64,000 bases of DNA from Actinomadura alba (GCF_014323705.1 NZ_JABVEC010000015.1:124001-188000), one strand, 5' to 3'. Shown: positions 42,721 to 51,692, numbered from the stretch's first letter. Translations and numbers: made by a program. Notes: generated by a model from the letters alone, not told the origin.

Positions 42721-44201
42721 GCGGCCACCCCCACAGAGTGTGCGAGGACCTCGTCCTCGGTCGTGTCGGCCGACCGCACCTGCGCCACCAGGCGGCCCTC
42801 GCGCATGACCAGCACGCGGTCGGTGGCGCCGAGGACCTCGGTCAGATCCGATGAGATGAGAAGAACGCCGAGCCCGGCCTGGGTGAGCGTGTCGATCATG
42901 CGGTAGATGTCGACCCGCGTGGCCATGTCCACGCCGCGCGTCGGCTCGTCGAGGATGAGCAGGCGCGGCTCGGTCAGCAGCCACTTGGCCAGGACGACCT
43001 TCTGCTGGTTGCCGCCGCTGAGGTTGACCACCGGCATGCCGGGTCTCGGCGGCCGGATGTCCAGCCGCTCGACCATCTCCCGGACGGCGGCGTCCCTGCG
43101 GCGGGTGTCGAGCAGGCCCCGGCGGCTCATTCTCGGCAGCGTCGCGAACGTCGCGTTGTCGGCGACGTCCATCCCGAGCACCAGGCCGGTGTGCTTGCGG
43201 TCCTCGGTCACGAGCGCCACCCCGGCGGCGATCGCGTCGGCCGGGGTGCGGAACCGCACCGCCGCCCCGTCGATCTCGACGGAGCCGGAGGTGGGCCGTT
43301 CGGCGCCGAACAGGCAGTGCGCGACCTCGCTGCGGCCGCTGCCGACCAGCCCGAACATGCCGACGATCTCGCCCGCGGCGACGGAGAAGGAGATGTCCTC
43401 GAACGCGCCCTCGCGGCACAACCCCCGGACGTCGAGCAGCGGCCGCCCGTCCGAGGGCTCGCGGTCGGGATAGACCTGTTCGAGCCGCCGTCCGGCCATC
43501 AGCGCGACGATCTGGTCCTCACTGGTCTCGGCCGGCGTCATGGTCTCGACGACCCGGCCGTCCTTGATGACGGTGATCCGGTCAGCGATCTCCATGACCT
43601 CGGCCAGCCGGTGCGAGACGTAGACCACGGCCACACCGCGCTCGCGCAGAGCCCTGATCAGGTCGAACAGCCGATCCAGGTCGGCTCCGGCCAGCACCGC
43701 GGACGGCTCGTCGAGGACGAGCAGCCGCGGCTCCCCGGCGAGCGCCTTGGCGATCTCCACCATCTGCTGCCGGGCCACCGACAGCCGCCCGGCGCGGGCC
43801 CGCGGGTCGATGTCACCGAAGCCGATCTCCTCCAGCAGCGCCCGTACCCGGGCGTGCGCGGCCGGCCAGTTCAGCAGGCCTCGTGAGGTGGGCAGCGCGC
43901 CGAGCAGCACGTTCTCGGTGACCGTCATCTGCGGCACCAGGCTGAGCTCCTGGTAGACCGTGCGGAACCGCTGGGCGTGCGCGTCCTGGGGGCTGTTCAG
44001 CGTCAGGGGCTCGCCGTCGAGAATGATCTCTCCGCGGTCCAGTGGCTCGGCTCCGGCCAGCACCTTGATGAGGGTCGACTTACCGGCGCCGTTGGCGCCC
44101 GCGATGGCGAGCACCTCGCCGCCCCGGATGGTGAGGTCCACGCCATGCAGGACCTCCACGCCGGCGTATCCCTTGTGCACTCCTCGCAGTTCGAGCGTCA
44201 C
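42717..44201 (-). CDS. sugar ABC transporter ATP-binding protein (RbsA-like, two ATPase domains)
   Basis: 494 residues. N-terminal ATPase: GANGAGKS near residue 35, LSVARQQMVEIAKAL and LVLDEPSAVL. C-terminal ATPase: the typical altered Walker A GLVGSGRSEVAHCLFG near 275, NLSGGNQQKVVLAKWLL near 390 and LLILDEPTRGVD. This double-domain form belongs to the ribose/galactose/xylose importer class. Its ATG overlaps the aldehyde dehydrogenase stop (ATGA), so catabolic enzyme and importer are co-translated. Confidence 0.94.
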   Translation of the reverse strand: MTLELRGVHKGYAGVEVLHGVDLTIRGGEVLAIAGANGAGKSTLIKVLAGAEPLDRGEIILDGEPLTLNSPQDAHAQRFRTVYQELSLVPQMTVTENVLLGALPTSRGLLNWPAAHARVRALLEEIGFGDIDPRARAGRLSVARQQMVEIAKALAGEPRLLVLDEPSAVLAGADLDRLFDLIRALRERGVAVVYVSHRLAEVMEIADRITVIKDGRVVETMTPAETSEDQIVALMAGRRLEQVYPDREPSDGRPLLDVRGLCREGAFEDISFSVAAGEIVGMFGLVGSGRSEVAHCLFGAERPTSGSVEIDGAAVRFRTPADAIAAGVALVTEDRKHTGLVLGMDVADNATFATLPRMSRRGLLDTRRRDAAVREMVERLDIRPPRPGMPVVNLSGGNQQKVVLAKWLLTEPRLLILDEPTRGVDMATRVDIYRMIDTLTQAGLGVLLISSDLTEVLGATDRVLVMREGRLVAQVRSADTTEDEVLAHSVGVAA

Positions 44202-45628
44202 GCCATACCGTCCATCACGATGATGGTCTTCTGCTCGGTCATGTCCAGGAGCGTGTCATGCAGGCCTTCGCGCGCGCCGCCGGTGAGTTTCACTCCGCCG
44301 AAGGGCAGGTTCTCGGCGCGCAACGCGGTCGAGCCGTTGATCACGACACCGCCGACCTCCAGCCGGCGCGCGACCGAGAACGCCCGCGACACGTCCTTGG
44401 TGAAGATCGCGGCCTGCAGGCCGTACGGAGACTCGTTGGCCAGTTCGACCGCCTCCAGCGGGTCGCCGACCCGCAGCAGCGGCGCCACCGGACCGAAGAT
44501 CTCCTCGTCCACCGCCTTCGCGCGTGGCGCGACATCGAGGAGAACGGTCGGCGGCACGAAAGCCCCCTCGCGCGGCCCCCCGACCACGACGCGGGCGCCG
44601 GCGCCGACCGCGTCCTCCACCGCGCCGGCGACCGCCACGGCGGCCGACTCGGTGATCAGAGGGCCCACATCGGTCGGCTCCTCCAGCTGGTCGCCGACGA
44701 CCAGCGCGCGGGCCTGGGCCTCCAGGGCCTCGGCGAAGGTGTCGTACACCGCGTCCTCTACATAGACCCGCTTGACCGCGCAGCAGATCTGCCCGTTGCC
44801 CCGGGCCAGCCGGCCGAGCACCACGGCCTCGGCCGCGCGCTCCAGATCGGCGTCGGCGCACACGATCAGGGCGTCGTTTCCGCCGAGCTCCAAGTGGGTC
44901 CGCTTGAGAGTCCCGGCCGCGAGCTCCGCGATGGCCTTGCCCGCCGCCGTACTGCCGGTCAGGCTGATCATCTGCACGCCGGGGGTGGCGGCCAGGAACC
45001 GGGCGAGGTCAGGGCCGCCGGTGACGACCTGGTGCGCCGCGGCGGGAACGCCCACGCCCTCGACGATCCCGCCGATCGCCATCAGCGTGAGGGGGCACTT
45101 CTCCGGTGGCTTCACGATCACCGCGTTGCCCGCCGCCAGCGCCGCCGCGGCCTTGTGCGCGTAGAGCTCGACCGGATAGTTGAACGGTACGATCGCCGCG
45201 ATGACGCCCAGTGGCTCACGGATCGTGAAGGCCAGATGCGACTCGAGACCCGGTACCGCGTCGAGTGGGATCTGCCGCCCGAGCACCCGGGTCGCCTCAC
45301 CGGCGAAGCCGCGGAAGATCCGGATCGCCGCGGCGACCTCTTCGCGGGTCTGCCGGATCGGCTTGCCGTTCTCGGCGGCCAGCAACCGGGTCAGCTCATC
45401 GCTGCGCCGCTCGATCTCGTCGGCGACCGCGTTCAGCAATCTGGCCCGCTCGTGGGCGGGGATCGCCGCCATCTCGCGCCGCCCCCGCTGCGCGGTCTCG
45501 ACCGCCTGCCGGGCCTGGTCCTCGGTGGCGACCGGCATCTCGCCGAGCAGTGTTCCGCTGCCGGGATTGTGGATCGGCATGCTCTTCACGACGGGCGCCG
45601 ATTGCCCGTCGACCAGCATATTCCCCAA
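44198..45628 (-). CDS. NAD(P)-dependent aldehyde dehydrogenase
   Basis: 476 residues from TTG 45628, preceded by AAGGAG at 8-nt spacing. ATG 45619 is an in-frame alternative with poor spacing. ALDH motifs: VPFNYPVELYAHKAAAALAA, the coenzyme loop SLTGSTAAGKAIAELAAGTL, the general-base HLELGGNDALIVCADADLE and the nucleophile region GNGQICCAVKRVY. It resembles succinate-semialdehyde, lactaldehyde or ketoglutarate-semialdehyde dehydrogenases. With a KDG-kinase-like gene and sugar importer in the operon, oxidation of a sugar-derived aldehyde is likely; the substrate is unknown. Confidence 0.9.
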   Translation of the reverse strand: MGNMLVDGQSAPVVKSMPIHNPGSGTLLGEMPVATEDQARQAVETAQRGRREMAAIPAHERARLLNAVADEIERRSDELTRLLAAENGKPIRQTREEVAAAIRIFRGFAGEATRVLGRQIPLDAVPGLESHLAFTIREPLGVIAAIVPFNYPVELYAHKAAAALAAGNAVIVKPPEKCPLTLMAIGGIVEGVGVPAAAHQVVTGGPDLARFLAATPGVQMISLTGSTAAGKAIAELAAGTLKRTHLELGGNDALIVCADADLERAAEAVVLGRLARGNGQICCAVKRVYVEDAVYDTFAEALEAQARALVVGDQLEEPTDVGPLITESAAVAVAGAVEDAVGAGARVVVGGPREGAFVPPTVLLDVAPRAKAVDEEIFGPVAPLLRVGDPLEAVELANESPYGLQAAIFTKDVSRAFSVARRLEVGGVVINGSTALRAENLPFGGVKLTGGAREGLHDTLLDMTEQKTIIVMDGMA

Positions 45629-45673
45629 TGTCCGACTCCTTTGTCGCTTCGGACCGCAGGTCCGCCTACTGCG

Positions 45674-45688
45674 TTCCAGTATGCGGAA
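45674..45688. promoter_or_regulatory. candidate IclR-type operator
   Basis: TTCC (45674-45677) and GGAA (45685-45688) are spaced by 7 nt in a 117-bp divergent promoter region between the aldehyde dehydrogenase and IclR genes. The area is AT-richer than its surroundings. It fits the size of IclR-family operators, but the arms are short. Confidence 0.35.
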
Positions 45689-45745
45689 TGGTATCTCGCC
45701 TGATAGAATGTGCTCGCACACTAGATGCGAAGGATCCGACTGTCA

Positions 45746-46531
45746 ATGGGTGAAATTACGGGTGAAAGCGACCAGCGTGCCGGACGTTCCTCCAAGGCGG
45801 GGAACGCGGTGAGCAAGGCCCTCAACGTGCTGGAAGCCGCGGTCGGAGGCGACGGTCCGCGGCGCCTCGGCGACATCGCCACGGACGCGGGGGTGCCCAA
45901 GGCGAGCGTGCACCGCATCCTCGCCGCGCTCGGCGAGCTCGGCTTCATCGCGAACGAGGGTGATGGGACGTATCGGGTCGGTCCGCGCATGCTGGCGCTC
46001 GCCGAAGAGGTCAAGGCGGTCGGCACCACCGGAATCGGGGATGTGCTGGCCGGCCTGGCCGCCGAAGTCGGACATACCGTACATATGGCGCTGCGCAGCG
46101 GAAATCACGCAGTCTATGTGCACAAAGTGGAGGCGGACCAGCCCTTCCGGATGGCGTCACGGGTGGGCATGCGGCTTCCCCTGCACTGCACGGCCATCGG
46201 GAAGAGCGTGCTGTCCCAACTGTCGGAGGAAGAGGTGAAGGCGGTCGTGGCCGCCACCGGGCTGCCCGCCCGCAACGCCAACACCATCACCGATGCGGCG
46301 CGGCTCGTCGAAGAACTGGCCATGGTCCGGGCGCAGGGCTACGCGATCGACGACGAGGAGAACGAGACCACCATCCGCTGCATCGGGGCGCCCGTCTTCG
46401 ACCGCGGCGGGTCCGTGGTCGGCGGCGTGAGCATCTCGACGGTGACCTTCCTGGTGTCGCGTGACCAGCTGGTGTCGTTCGCCCCCGGCCTGCTCGCGGC
46501 GGCCCAGGAGGTCGGTGCCCTCCTGGGCTGA
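45746..46531 (+). CDS. IclR-family transcriptional regulator
   Basis: 261 residues from ATG 45746, with AAGGA upstream. ATG 45725 is an in-frame alternative without a ribosome-binding site. The N-terminal winged helix (VSKALNVLEAAVGGDGPRRL, then ADAGVPKASVHRILAALGEL in family-like form) is followed by a GAF-like effector domain with VHKVEADQPFRMASRVGMRL, LHCTAIGKSVLSQL and a C-terminal VVGGVSISTVTF. Divergent from the aldehyde dehydrogenase/importer/kinase operon, which it presumably controls in response to a sugar-derived effector. Confidence 0.92.
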   Translation: MGEITGESDQRAGRSSKAGNAVSKALNVLEAAVGGDGPRRLGDIATDAGVPKASVHRILAALGELGFIANEGDGTYRVGPRMLALAEEVKAVGTTGIGDVLAGLAAEVGHTVHMALRSGNHAVYVHKVEADQPFRMASRVGMRLPLHCTAIGKSVLSQLSEEEVKAVVAATGLPARNANTITDAARLVEELAMVRAQGYAIDDEENETTIRCIGAPVFDRGGSVVGGVSISTVTFLVSRDQLVSFAPGLLAAAQEVGALLG

Positions 46532-46582
46532 GCCGGGCCGGCCCGGCGTCCCGAGGGCGCCGGCGTGGCTCCGGTGGGCCCC

Positions 46583-47149
46583 TCAGTCCTCGTCGGCGGG
46601 CAGGGTGAAGAGGCGGATGTTGACGGGGCGGGCGCCGGGGGGTGCGTCCTCGCGGCTGTGGCCGTGTTGCCGCAGGAGGCGGATGTAGGCCTCGAAGAAT
46701 TCGGCCAGCCCCTCCTCGGTCATGTGGGTGAATCCGCGCGAGAGCATCGCCCAGGCGCGGTCCCGCGCGTACGACTCGGGCAGCCTGCCGAGCAGTTCCA
46801 TGTCCTCGGCATGCCCCAGCCGTAGCAGCTCGGCGAGGAGGGGCCGGTCCTCGGGGCTCAGTGCCTCGGCGGGGGGCGTGCGCAGGTCGCGGGGGCCCTG
46901 AGCGCTGCGCCACCAGCGCTCGCGGCCGGCGGACCGTTCGGCGATCTCCTCGATGAAGCCGTACTTCTCGAGCTGCCGCAGGTGGTAACTGGTCGTGCCG
47001 GTGTTGGCGCCGAGCACTTCGCCGATGGTCGTGGACGTGGCGGGGCCGTGCGCGCGGAGCCGGTGCAGGATCCGCCGGCGCAGGGGATGACTCAGGGCTT
47101 TGAGGCGTCCCGGATCGTCCAGGATGACCGGCTCGGCATCGTCCTTCAT
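46583..47149 (-). CDS. ArsR-like winged-helix regulator
   Basis: 188 residues from ATG 47149; upstream frame residues are not family-like. A helix-turn-helix of the ArsR/HTH_20 class: LKALSHPLRRRILHRLRAHG, then GEVLGANTGTTSYHLRQLEK YGFIEE. The C-terminal half is helical (SPEDRPLLAELLRLGHAEDM, GFTHMTEEGLAEFFEAYIRL). No metal-binding Cys cluster is visible, so the signal is unknown. Divergent from the membrane hydrolase gene, with a repeated operator-like sequence between them. Confidence 0.87.
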   Translation of the reverse strand: MKDDAEPVILDDPGRLKALSHPLRRRILHRLRAHGPATSTTIGEVLGANTGTTSYHLRQLEKYGFIEEIAERSAGRERWWRSAQGPRDLRTPPAEALSPEDRPLLAELLRLGHAEDMELLGRLPESYARDRAWAMLSRGFTHMTEEGLAEFFEAYIRLLRQHGHSREDAPPGARPVNIRLFTLPADED

Positions 47150-47176
47150 GACGAGCAGTCTAGTACTACAGAAGGA

Positions 47177-47210
47177 TCTTTGCAGAGAACTCTTTGCAGA
47201 GGTTTCTCTG
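47177..47210. promoter_or_regulatory. direct-repeat operator between ArsR-like and hydrolase genes
   Basis: TCTTTGCAGAG occurs at 47177-47187 and again exactly at 47191-47201 (14-bp period). The second copy also forms a palindrome CAGAG-GTTT-CTCTG (47197-47210). It lies 27 nt from the regulator start and 18 nt from the hydrolase start, where a repressor would act. Confidence 0.6.
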
Positions 47211-47228
47211 TGGTCTACCGTCTGCGCC

Positions 47229-48647
47229 ATGAAGACAGCAATCACCGTCGTGTCGGCACTCCTCTTCGGGGCCTTGGGCATGGCGCCCGCCGGGGCGTCC
47301 GCGGGCCCGGCGATCCCGGCACCGGCCGGCCTGACCTCCACCGACGTGAGCTTCCCGGGATTCGGCGGGCTGACCCTGCACGGCACTGTCCTGGCGCCGG
47401 CGAAGGCGGGGACGCCCCGGCCGGGCGTCGTGCTGGTCACCGGCTCCGGCGCCGGGGTGCCGCGTGACCACCTGCTCACCGAGGCCACGGAGTTCGCGCG
47501 GCAGGGCGTCGCGACCCTGATCTACGACAAGAGGTCCGTGGGGTACAGCAATTTCCGCCGCTCATATTCCGAACTCGCCGACGACGCGCTCGGGGCCGTC
47601 CGTGCGCTGCGCGCCCGGCCCGGCGTCGACCCGGCGAAGGTGGGCGTCTGGGGGCTCAGCGAGGGCGGCTGGGTCGCACCGCTCGCGGCCTCCCGGTCCA
47701 CCGAGGTGGCGTTCGTCATCGTGGTGGGCGGCAACGCGATGACGCCGATCCGGCAGCAACTCTGGAACGAGACCTCCTCGCTCCGCCGGGAGGGCGTGTC
47801 GGGCTCGGTGATCGACCATGGGAAGCGCAACTTCACCCGGCTGGGCGGTGACGCGGGACTGTTCGCCGAGGCGTACTTCGACGCCGAGGGCGTTCTGGCG
47901 CGGGTACGGCAGCCGCTGCTCGGCGTATGGGGTGCCCGTGACCTGCAGACGCCGCCCGAGGACAATCCTCCGCTCTTCGCGCGGGCTCTGCGGCGGGGCG
48001 GCAACACCCACTACACGTTCCGCTTCTTCGCCGGCGCCGACCACGGGGCGCACGAAAGTCCCGATGGGGGCGTCACCCGAGGCCCGGCGCTGGCGCCCGG
48101 GTACGCCGAGCTGGTCGGCTCGTGGGTCCGTGACGTGACGAGCGGCCGTCTTCCGAACGCCGACGCCCCGACGCCGCCGCAGCAGGACGACCCGAGCATC
48201 GAGGCGCCGCCGTCGGCGTGGTGGGAGTCGGCCTGGACGCAGCTCGCGGCGTTCGTGCTGTTCGTCGTGGCGTTCACCGCGTATCCGCTGGTGGCTCTGG
48301 TGCGGCGGCTGCGCGGGCGGAGGACGCGCCCGGTGAGCCGGTGGGCCCGGCTGCTGGCCGGAGGGGGACTGGCCGCCGTGATCGGTGTGTTCTTCTACCT
48401 CTTCTATCTGATGGCAGCGGGACGCTCCCCGGACCCCGGGCCCGTATTCGCCGGCCGGCCCCTGCCGTGGCTCGCGCTGCAGGGGCTCGCCGTGGCCGCC
48501 ATCGCCGCCGGCATCGCGACCGCCGTGGCGTGGCGCCGCACCGCCGCGAGGGTTCCGCGCGGCGAACGTGTCCGGCTGGGACTGCTGCTCTCCGGGGGAG
48601 CGGTGTTCCTCCCCTGGGCCTTCTACTGGGGGCTGCTGCTGCCCTGA
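47229..48647 (+). CDS. exported alpha/beta hydrolase with C-terminal membrane helices
   Basis: 472 residues from ATG 47229. A signal peptide (ITVVSALLFGALGMAPAGAS) precedes an alpha/beta hydrolase domain (about 35-335): oxyanion region GVVLVTGSGAGVPRDHLLTE, the nucleophile elbow VGVWGLSEGGWVAPLA (Ser), an acid in WGARDLQTPP and the His in FFAGADHGAH. Three or four membrane helices follow (AFVLFVVAFTAYPLVALV, AVIGVFFYLFYLMA, LQGLAVAAIAAGIATAV, GGAVFLPWAFYWGLLLP). The catalytic domain should sit outside the cell, anchored by the C-terminus. Substrate unknown. Confidence 0.82.
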   Translation: MKTAITVVSALLFGALGMAPAGASAGPAIPAPAGLTSTDVSFPGFGGLTLHGTVLAPAKAGTPRPGVVLVTGSGAGVPRDHLLTEATEFARQGVATLIYDKRSVGYSNFRRSYSELADDALGAVRALRARPGVDPAKVGVWGLSEGGWVAPLAASRSTEVAFVIVVGGNAMTPIRQQLWNETSSLRREGVSGSVIDHGKRNFTRLGGDAGLFAEAYFDAEGVLARVRQPLLGVWGARDLQTPPEDNPPLFARALRRGGNTHYTFRFFAGADHGAHESPDGGVTRGPALAPGYAELVGSWVRDVTSGRLPNADAPTPPQQDDPSIEAPPSAWWESAWTQLAAFVLFVVAFTAYPLVALVRRLRGRRTRPVSRWARLLAGGGLAAVIGVFFYLFYLMAAGRSPDPGPVFAGRPLPWLALQGLAVAAIAAGIATAVAWRRTAARVPRGERVRLGLLLSGGAVFLPWAFYWGLLLP

Positions 48648-48679
48648 CCGATACCGCACCGTGCGAGGGCGGCCTGCCG

Positions 48680-48712
48680 GACCGGCCGGTGGTGATGGAC
48701 CACCGGCCGGTC
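48680..48712 (+). terminator. 14-bp perfect stem-loop after the hydrolase gene
   Basis: Arms 48680-48693 and 48699-48712 with a 5-nt GATGG loop, 33 nt past the hydrolase stop and before the next gene's start region. Confidence 0.75.
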
Positions 48713-48747
48713 TCAGTGACCGGGATCTCGCGCCTAGGCTGATCGTC

Positions 48748-49806
48748 ATGCCGTCCCAGGTGCCGATCAGCGATGAGTTGCGTTCCCGTGTGGGCTCGCC
48801 CACGGAGGCAGTGCTCCTGGAGAGCAGCCCGCGTTCGCGGGTGTGGAGGGTCGGGTTGCGCGGTGGCGCCCGGGCGATCGTCAAGCAGGTCGCCGACGGA
48901 GGCGGAACCGGGCCCGACGCGGATGCGCGTTACGCGCGCGAGGTCGCCGCCCTGCGGCTCGCGTCGCGTGCGGCCCGGCCGGCCGTCGCGCCCGCACTGC
49001 TCGCGACGGATCCGGCCTCACGCGTGATGGTCCTGGAGCACCTTGACGATCGCGGCGCGCACGGCGACTGGCTGCTCGGTTACGCCGAGTCACTCGCCCG
49101 GTTGCACGCGCTGACCGGGCCGGCCGACAAGGGCGCGCTCCCCGCGTGGTCCCGGCCGACGGCCGCCGACGCCGAGTCGTTCCTGGCCTTCGCCAGGGTG
49201 CTCGACGTCCAGGTCCCGTCCAGCGTGCCGGACGAACTCGCTGGGCTGCTCGACCGGCTCGACCCGGCGGGCCACCATGCGCTGCTGCACGGAGACCCCT
49301 GCCCGGGCAACGACCTGCACACCGCCACCGGCGTGCGGTTCGTCGACTTCGAGCAGGCGTCGCTGGGCAACGGCCTGGTCGAACTCGCCTACCTGCGTAT
49401 CGGCTTCCCGACCTGCTGGTGCGCGATGTCGGTCACGGGTCCGCCGCTCGCGGAGGCCGAGGAGGTCTACCGCGCCACCTGGCGCGACAGCACGGGCACG
49501 GATGTTCCCGGCGACCTCGCCGACGCCTGCGCCGGCTGGCTCATCCGTGGCGACGCACTCGTCGAACGCGCCCACCGCGAGTCCGCCGACCATCTCGCCC
49601 GGGTGCCGGTGGAGGATTTCCACTGGGGCGACGTCTCCGCCAGGGAACGCCTCGTCCACCGTCTTCGCGTGGTGGCCGGCCTGACCCGCGACCACGAGCG
49701 GCTGAACGCGCTCGGCGGGCTCAGCGCGGCCCTGGCCGTACGCGTGATGGAGCGATGGTCGGCACTGCGCCCGCTGCCCACGCAGAGCACCCGCCCCCGA
49801 CACTGA
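48748..49806 (+). CDS. aminoglycoside phosphotransferase (APH)-family kinase
   Basis: 352 residues from ATG 48748; upstream frame sequence is not conserved-looking. The kinase-like fold is supported by AIVKQVADGGG (nucleotide-binding Lys), VLEHLDDRGAHGDWLLG (hinge), the catalytic loop LLHGDPCPGNDLH (Asp and Asn) and the metal-binding GVRFVDFEQASLG. The family phosphorylates aminoglycosides, macrolides, homoserine, choline and other small hydroxyl compounds, so no specific substrate is implied. A TAGGCT sequence at 48734-48739 is close to the start and could be a -10 element of a nearly leaderless transcript. Confidence 0.85.
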   Translation: MPSQVPISDELRSRVGSPTEAVLLESSPRSRVWRVGLRGGARAIVKQVADGGGTGPDADARYAREVAALRLASRAARPAVAPALLATDPASRVMVLEHLDDRGAHGDWLLGYAESLARLHALTGPADKGALPAWSRPTAADAESFLAFARVLDVQVPSSVPDELAGLLDRLDPAGHHALLHGDPCPGNDLHTATGVRFVDFEQASLGNGLVELAYLRIGFPTCWCAMSVTGPPLAEAEEVYRATWRDSTGTDVPGDLADACAGWLIRGDALVERAHRESADHLARVPVEDFHWGDVSARERLVHRLRVVAGLTRDHERLNALGGLSAALAVRVMERWSALRPLPTQSTRPRH

Positions 49807-49856
49807 CGGGGCGTTCGGTCACCGGCCGGGCCGGCGCTCCGGCCACGTCGGTGGCG

Positions 49857-50621
49857 TCATCGCCGCTCCGCGATCATGAGAATGAAGAGCGCGGCCGGGA
49901 AGCTCTCGCGCCACCAGGGGTCGCTCCGGAGCTGTTCCGCCGTTGGGTGCGGCTCTCGCAGGTCCGTTATGACGAAGCCGGCGTCGCGCAGCGTCGCCGA
50001 GTAGTACTCCAGCGGCCGGAGCCAGGAAGTGATCATTGACGGTGACTCGAGCCCGTCGACGAGGAAATGCTGGTCAATGCCACGGGCGGCGAAGTACTTC
50101 GACGCCGGCACGCTGGTCATCGCCCCGTGTTCCGAGTTCTCGGTGTAGAAGCACGGGTGCAGGGTGAGCATGACCAGCCGGCCTCCGGGCCTCAGAACCC
50201 GGCCGAACTCGTGGATCGCGTGCGCCGGGTCCTGCAGGTGGCTGAGCAGGTGGTTGCACACCACGAGGTCGAAGACCTCGTCCGCGGCGGGCATCGCCTC
50301 GACGCTCGCGCACGTGAACGAGACCGACCCGCTATGGCCCGCGGGCACGCTCTGGGCCGCGTCTATCAGACCTTCGGAGGCGTCGATGCCCACGACGTCG
50401 GCACCCAGGGACGCGAGTCTCCGGGCGAGGTAGCCCTCACCGCAACCCGCGTCGAGGATCCTCAGCCCCTCGCATGGGCCGATCGCGTCGAGGACGGCCC
50501 GATCGGTGAGTTCGGTGCGGTAGCGATCCCGGCCCTCCCGGATGATCTTTACCCAGTATTCGGCATTGGCCTCCCATCTCGCGTGCGTTGGATTCGCGAC
50601 CGCCCGGACGGTGTCGTCCAT
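49857..50621 (-). CDS. SAM-dependent methyltransferase (class I)
   Basis: 254 residues from ATG 50621, which has GGGGGGAAG upstream. ATG 50642 would add seven residues. The AdoMet motif I LRILDAGCGEGYLARRLASL is at about residues 54-73, followed by VVGIDASEGLI, FDLVVCNHLLSHLQDP and LRPGGRLVMLTLHPCF. It resembles UbiE/Methyltransf_11 enzymes; substrate unknown. It begins 24 nt after the unrecognised gene upstream on the same strand, so the two probably form an operon. Confidence 0.88.
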   Translation of the reverse strand: MDDTVRAVANPTHARWEANAEYWVKIIREGRDRYRTELTDRAVLDAIGPCEGLRILDAGCGEGYLARRLASLGADVVGIDASEGLIDAAQSVPAGHSGSVSFTCASVEAMPAADEVFDLVVCNHLLSHLQDPAHAIHEFGRVLRPGGRLVMLTLHPCFYTENSEHGAMTSVPASKYFAARGIDQHFLVDGLESPSMITSWLRPLEYYSATLRDAGFVITDLREPHPTAEQLRSDPWWRESFPAALFILMIAERR

Positions 50622-50645
50622 CTTCCCCCCATTCTCCAGCATGTA

Positions 50646-51692
50646 TCAGGCCATGCCCTTGAGCTGTTTCACCAATTTGCTGCACATTTTTCGAAGTCTC
50701 TTGTCCTGGCAGTCGGCGCCCCGCCGTTCGAGCGCCGTCACCAGCTCCGCGGTCATCGATCCGAACGTAGGATCGCGCTGCAGTGCCAAGGGAATATAAA
50801 CCGCCACCAGGTAGTACAGGTACGCTTCGTTGTAGCTCGATATCTCCCGCAGAACCTCTCTTGCCGTATTGTGCAACAGCAATGAGCTGGGCAACGTGAA
50901 GTCGGAGCTTATCCGGCCGTCTCGGGTGTACGTGGGAAACGACCATTCTTCGAGCGTCGCGTACAGCGGAGTCCGGTTTAATTCACGTTGATATCTCTCC
51001 GCGAGGTTCAGGTTGTTCGAGCTGATCAGCGACCCCATCACACCACCGCGTATCATGAAGGCGGTCTGCCGCCCGTCGGCCGGGAACGTGAGTCCCGCAT
51101 CGGGTATGCCGGTCACCTTGCTGACCTGATGGGTGAGAATGTTGAGGGCCAGGATCGAGTGGAACGAATAGGTCTTGCGGCTCAGTCGGGGGGCCAGTTC
51201 GATCGAGGCCTCGAAGAGTTTGTGCGGGTCGTTCAGCAGTCCATGGCCCTGCTCAGTGGAATAGAGCGTCTCGAGCGCGCGATCCTGCTCTCGTCCCCAG
51301 AAGCGCGCGAGGTAGGACGAGACCTTCTGGCCGGCGCCGCCCCGTACGATGTGCAGCGCGGCCTCGAGGGCGTTCAGGAGATGCTGGCGGGCGACGGTCG
51401 AACTCTCCAGTGCCCGCAGATCGACGCTCAGCCCTTCGGCCTGGAGGTCCGCGACGAGCGCGTCGCGCCGCTTCAGGATGGAGTGCGCCATGGAGTATTC
51501 GGCGATTCCGGGAACCGATGACATGAGGCTCTGCAGTGACCGGCCACTGATGCGGTCGAGCCAGCCCGTGTTATCCCACAGCCGGAATACCGTGCTCTCG
51601 TCGAGCCCGGAGAACATCGCCACATCGGACATGTTCAGCCCGATGGCACTGGCGATTTCGGAAAGAGACTTCGGCTCACTGTCCGCTGTCAT
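50646..51692 (-). CDS. unrecognised 348-residue protein with atypical codon use
   Basis: Start ATG 51692 (MTADSEPKSLSEIASAIGLN). I do not recognise a family. The first ~45 residues (IASAIGLNMSDVAMFSGLDE then STVFRLWDNTGW) could be a helix-turn-helix. The rest is largely helical and soluble, with a late YNEAYLYYLVAVYIPLALQR segment and a basic end (CQDKRLRKMCSKLVKQLKGM). Codons such as AAA, TTG, TAT, ATT and an in-frame TTA (50979-50981, codon 238) are much AT-richer than in neighbouring genes, which suggests acquisition by transfer. It lies just upstream of the methyltransferase gene on the same strand. Confidence 0.65.
   Translation of the reverse strand: MTADSEPKSLSEIASAIGLNMSDVAMFSGLDESTVFRLWDNTGWLDRISGRSLQSLMSSVPGIAEYSMAHSILKRRDALVADLQAEGLSVDLRALESSTVARQHLLNALEAALHIVRGGAGQKVSSYLARFWGREQDRALETLYSTEQGHGLLNDPHKLFEASIELAPRLSRKTYSFHSILALNILTHQVSKVTGIPDAGLTFPADGRQTAFMIRGGVMGSLISSNNLNLAERYQRELNRTPLYATLEEWSFPTYTRDGRISSDFTLPSSLLLHNTAREVLREISSYNEAYLYYLVAVYIPLALQRDPTFGSMTAELVTALERRGADCQDKRLRKMCSKLVKQLKGMA

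Noticed and set aside
49857..50621. Methyltransferase as a tailoring enzyme of the RiPP cluster
   Set aside because: It is more than 30 kb away, beyond two unrelated catabolic loci, so there is no positional support.
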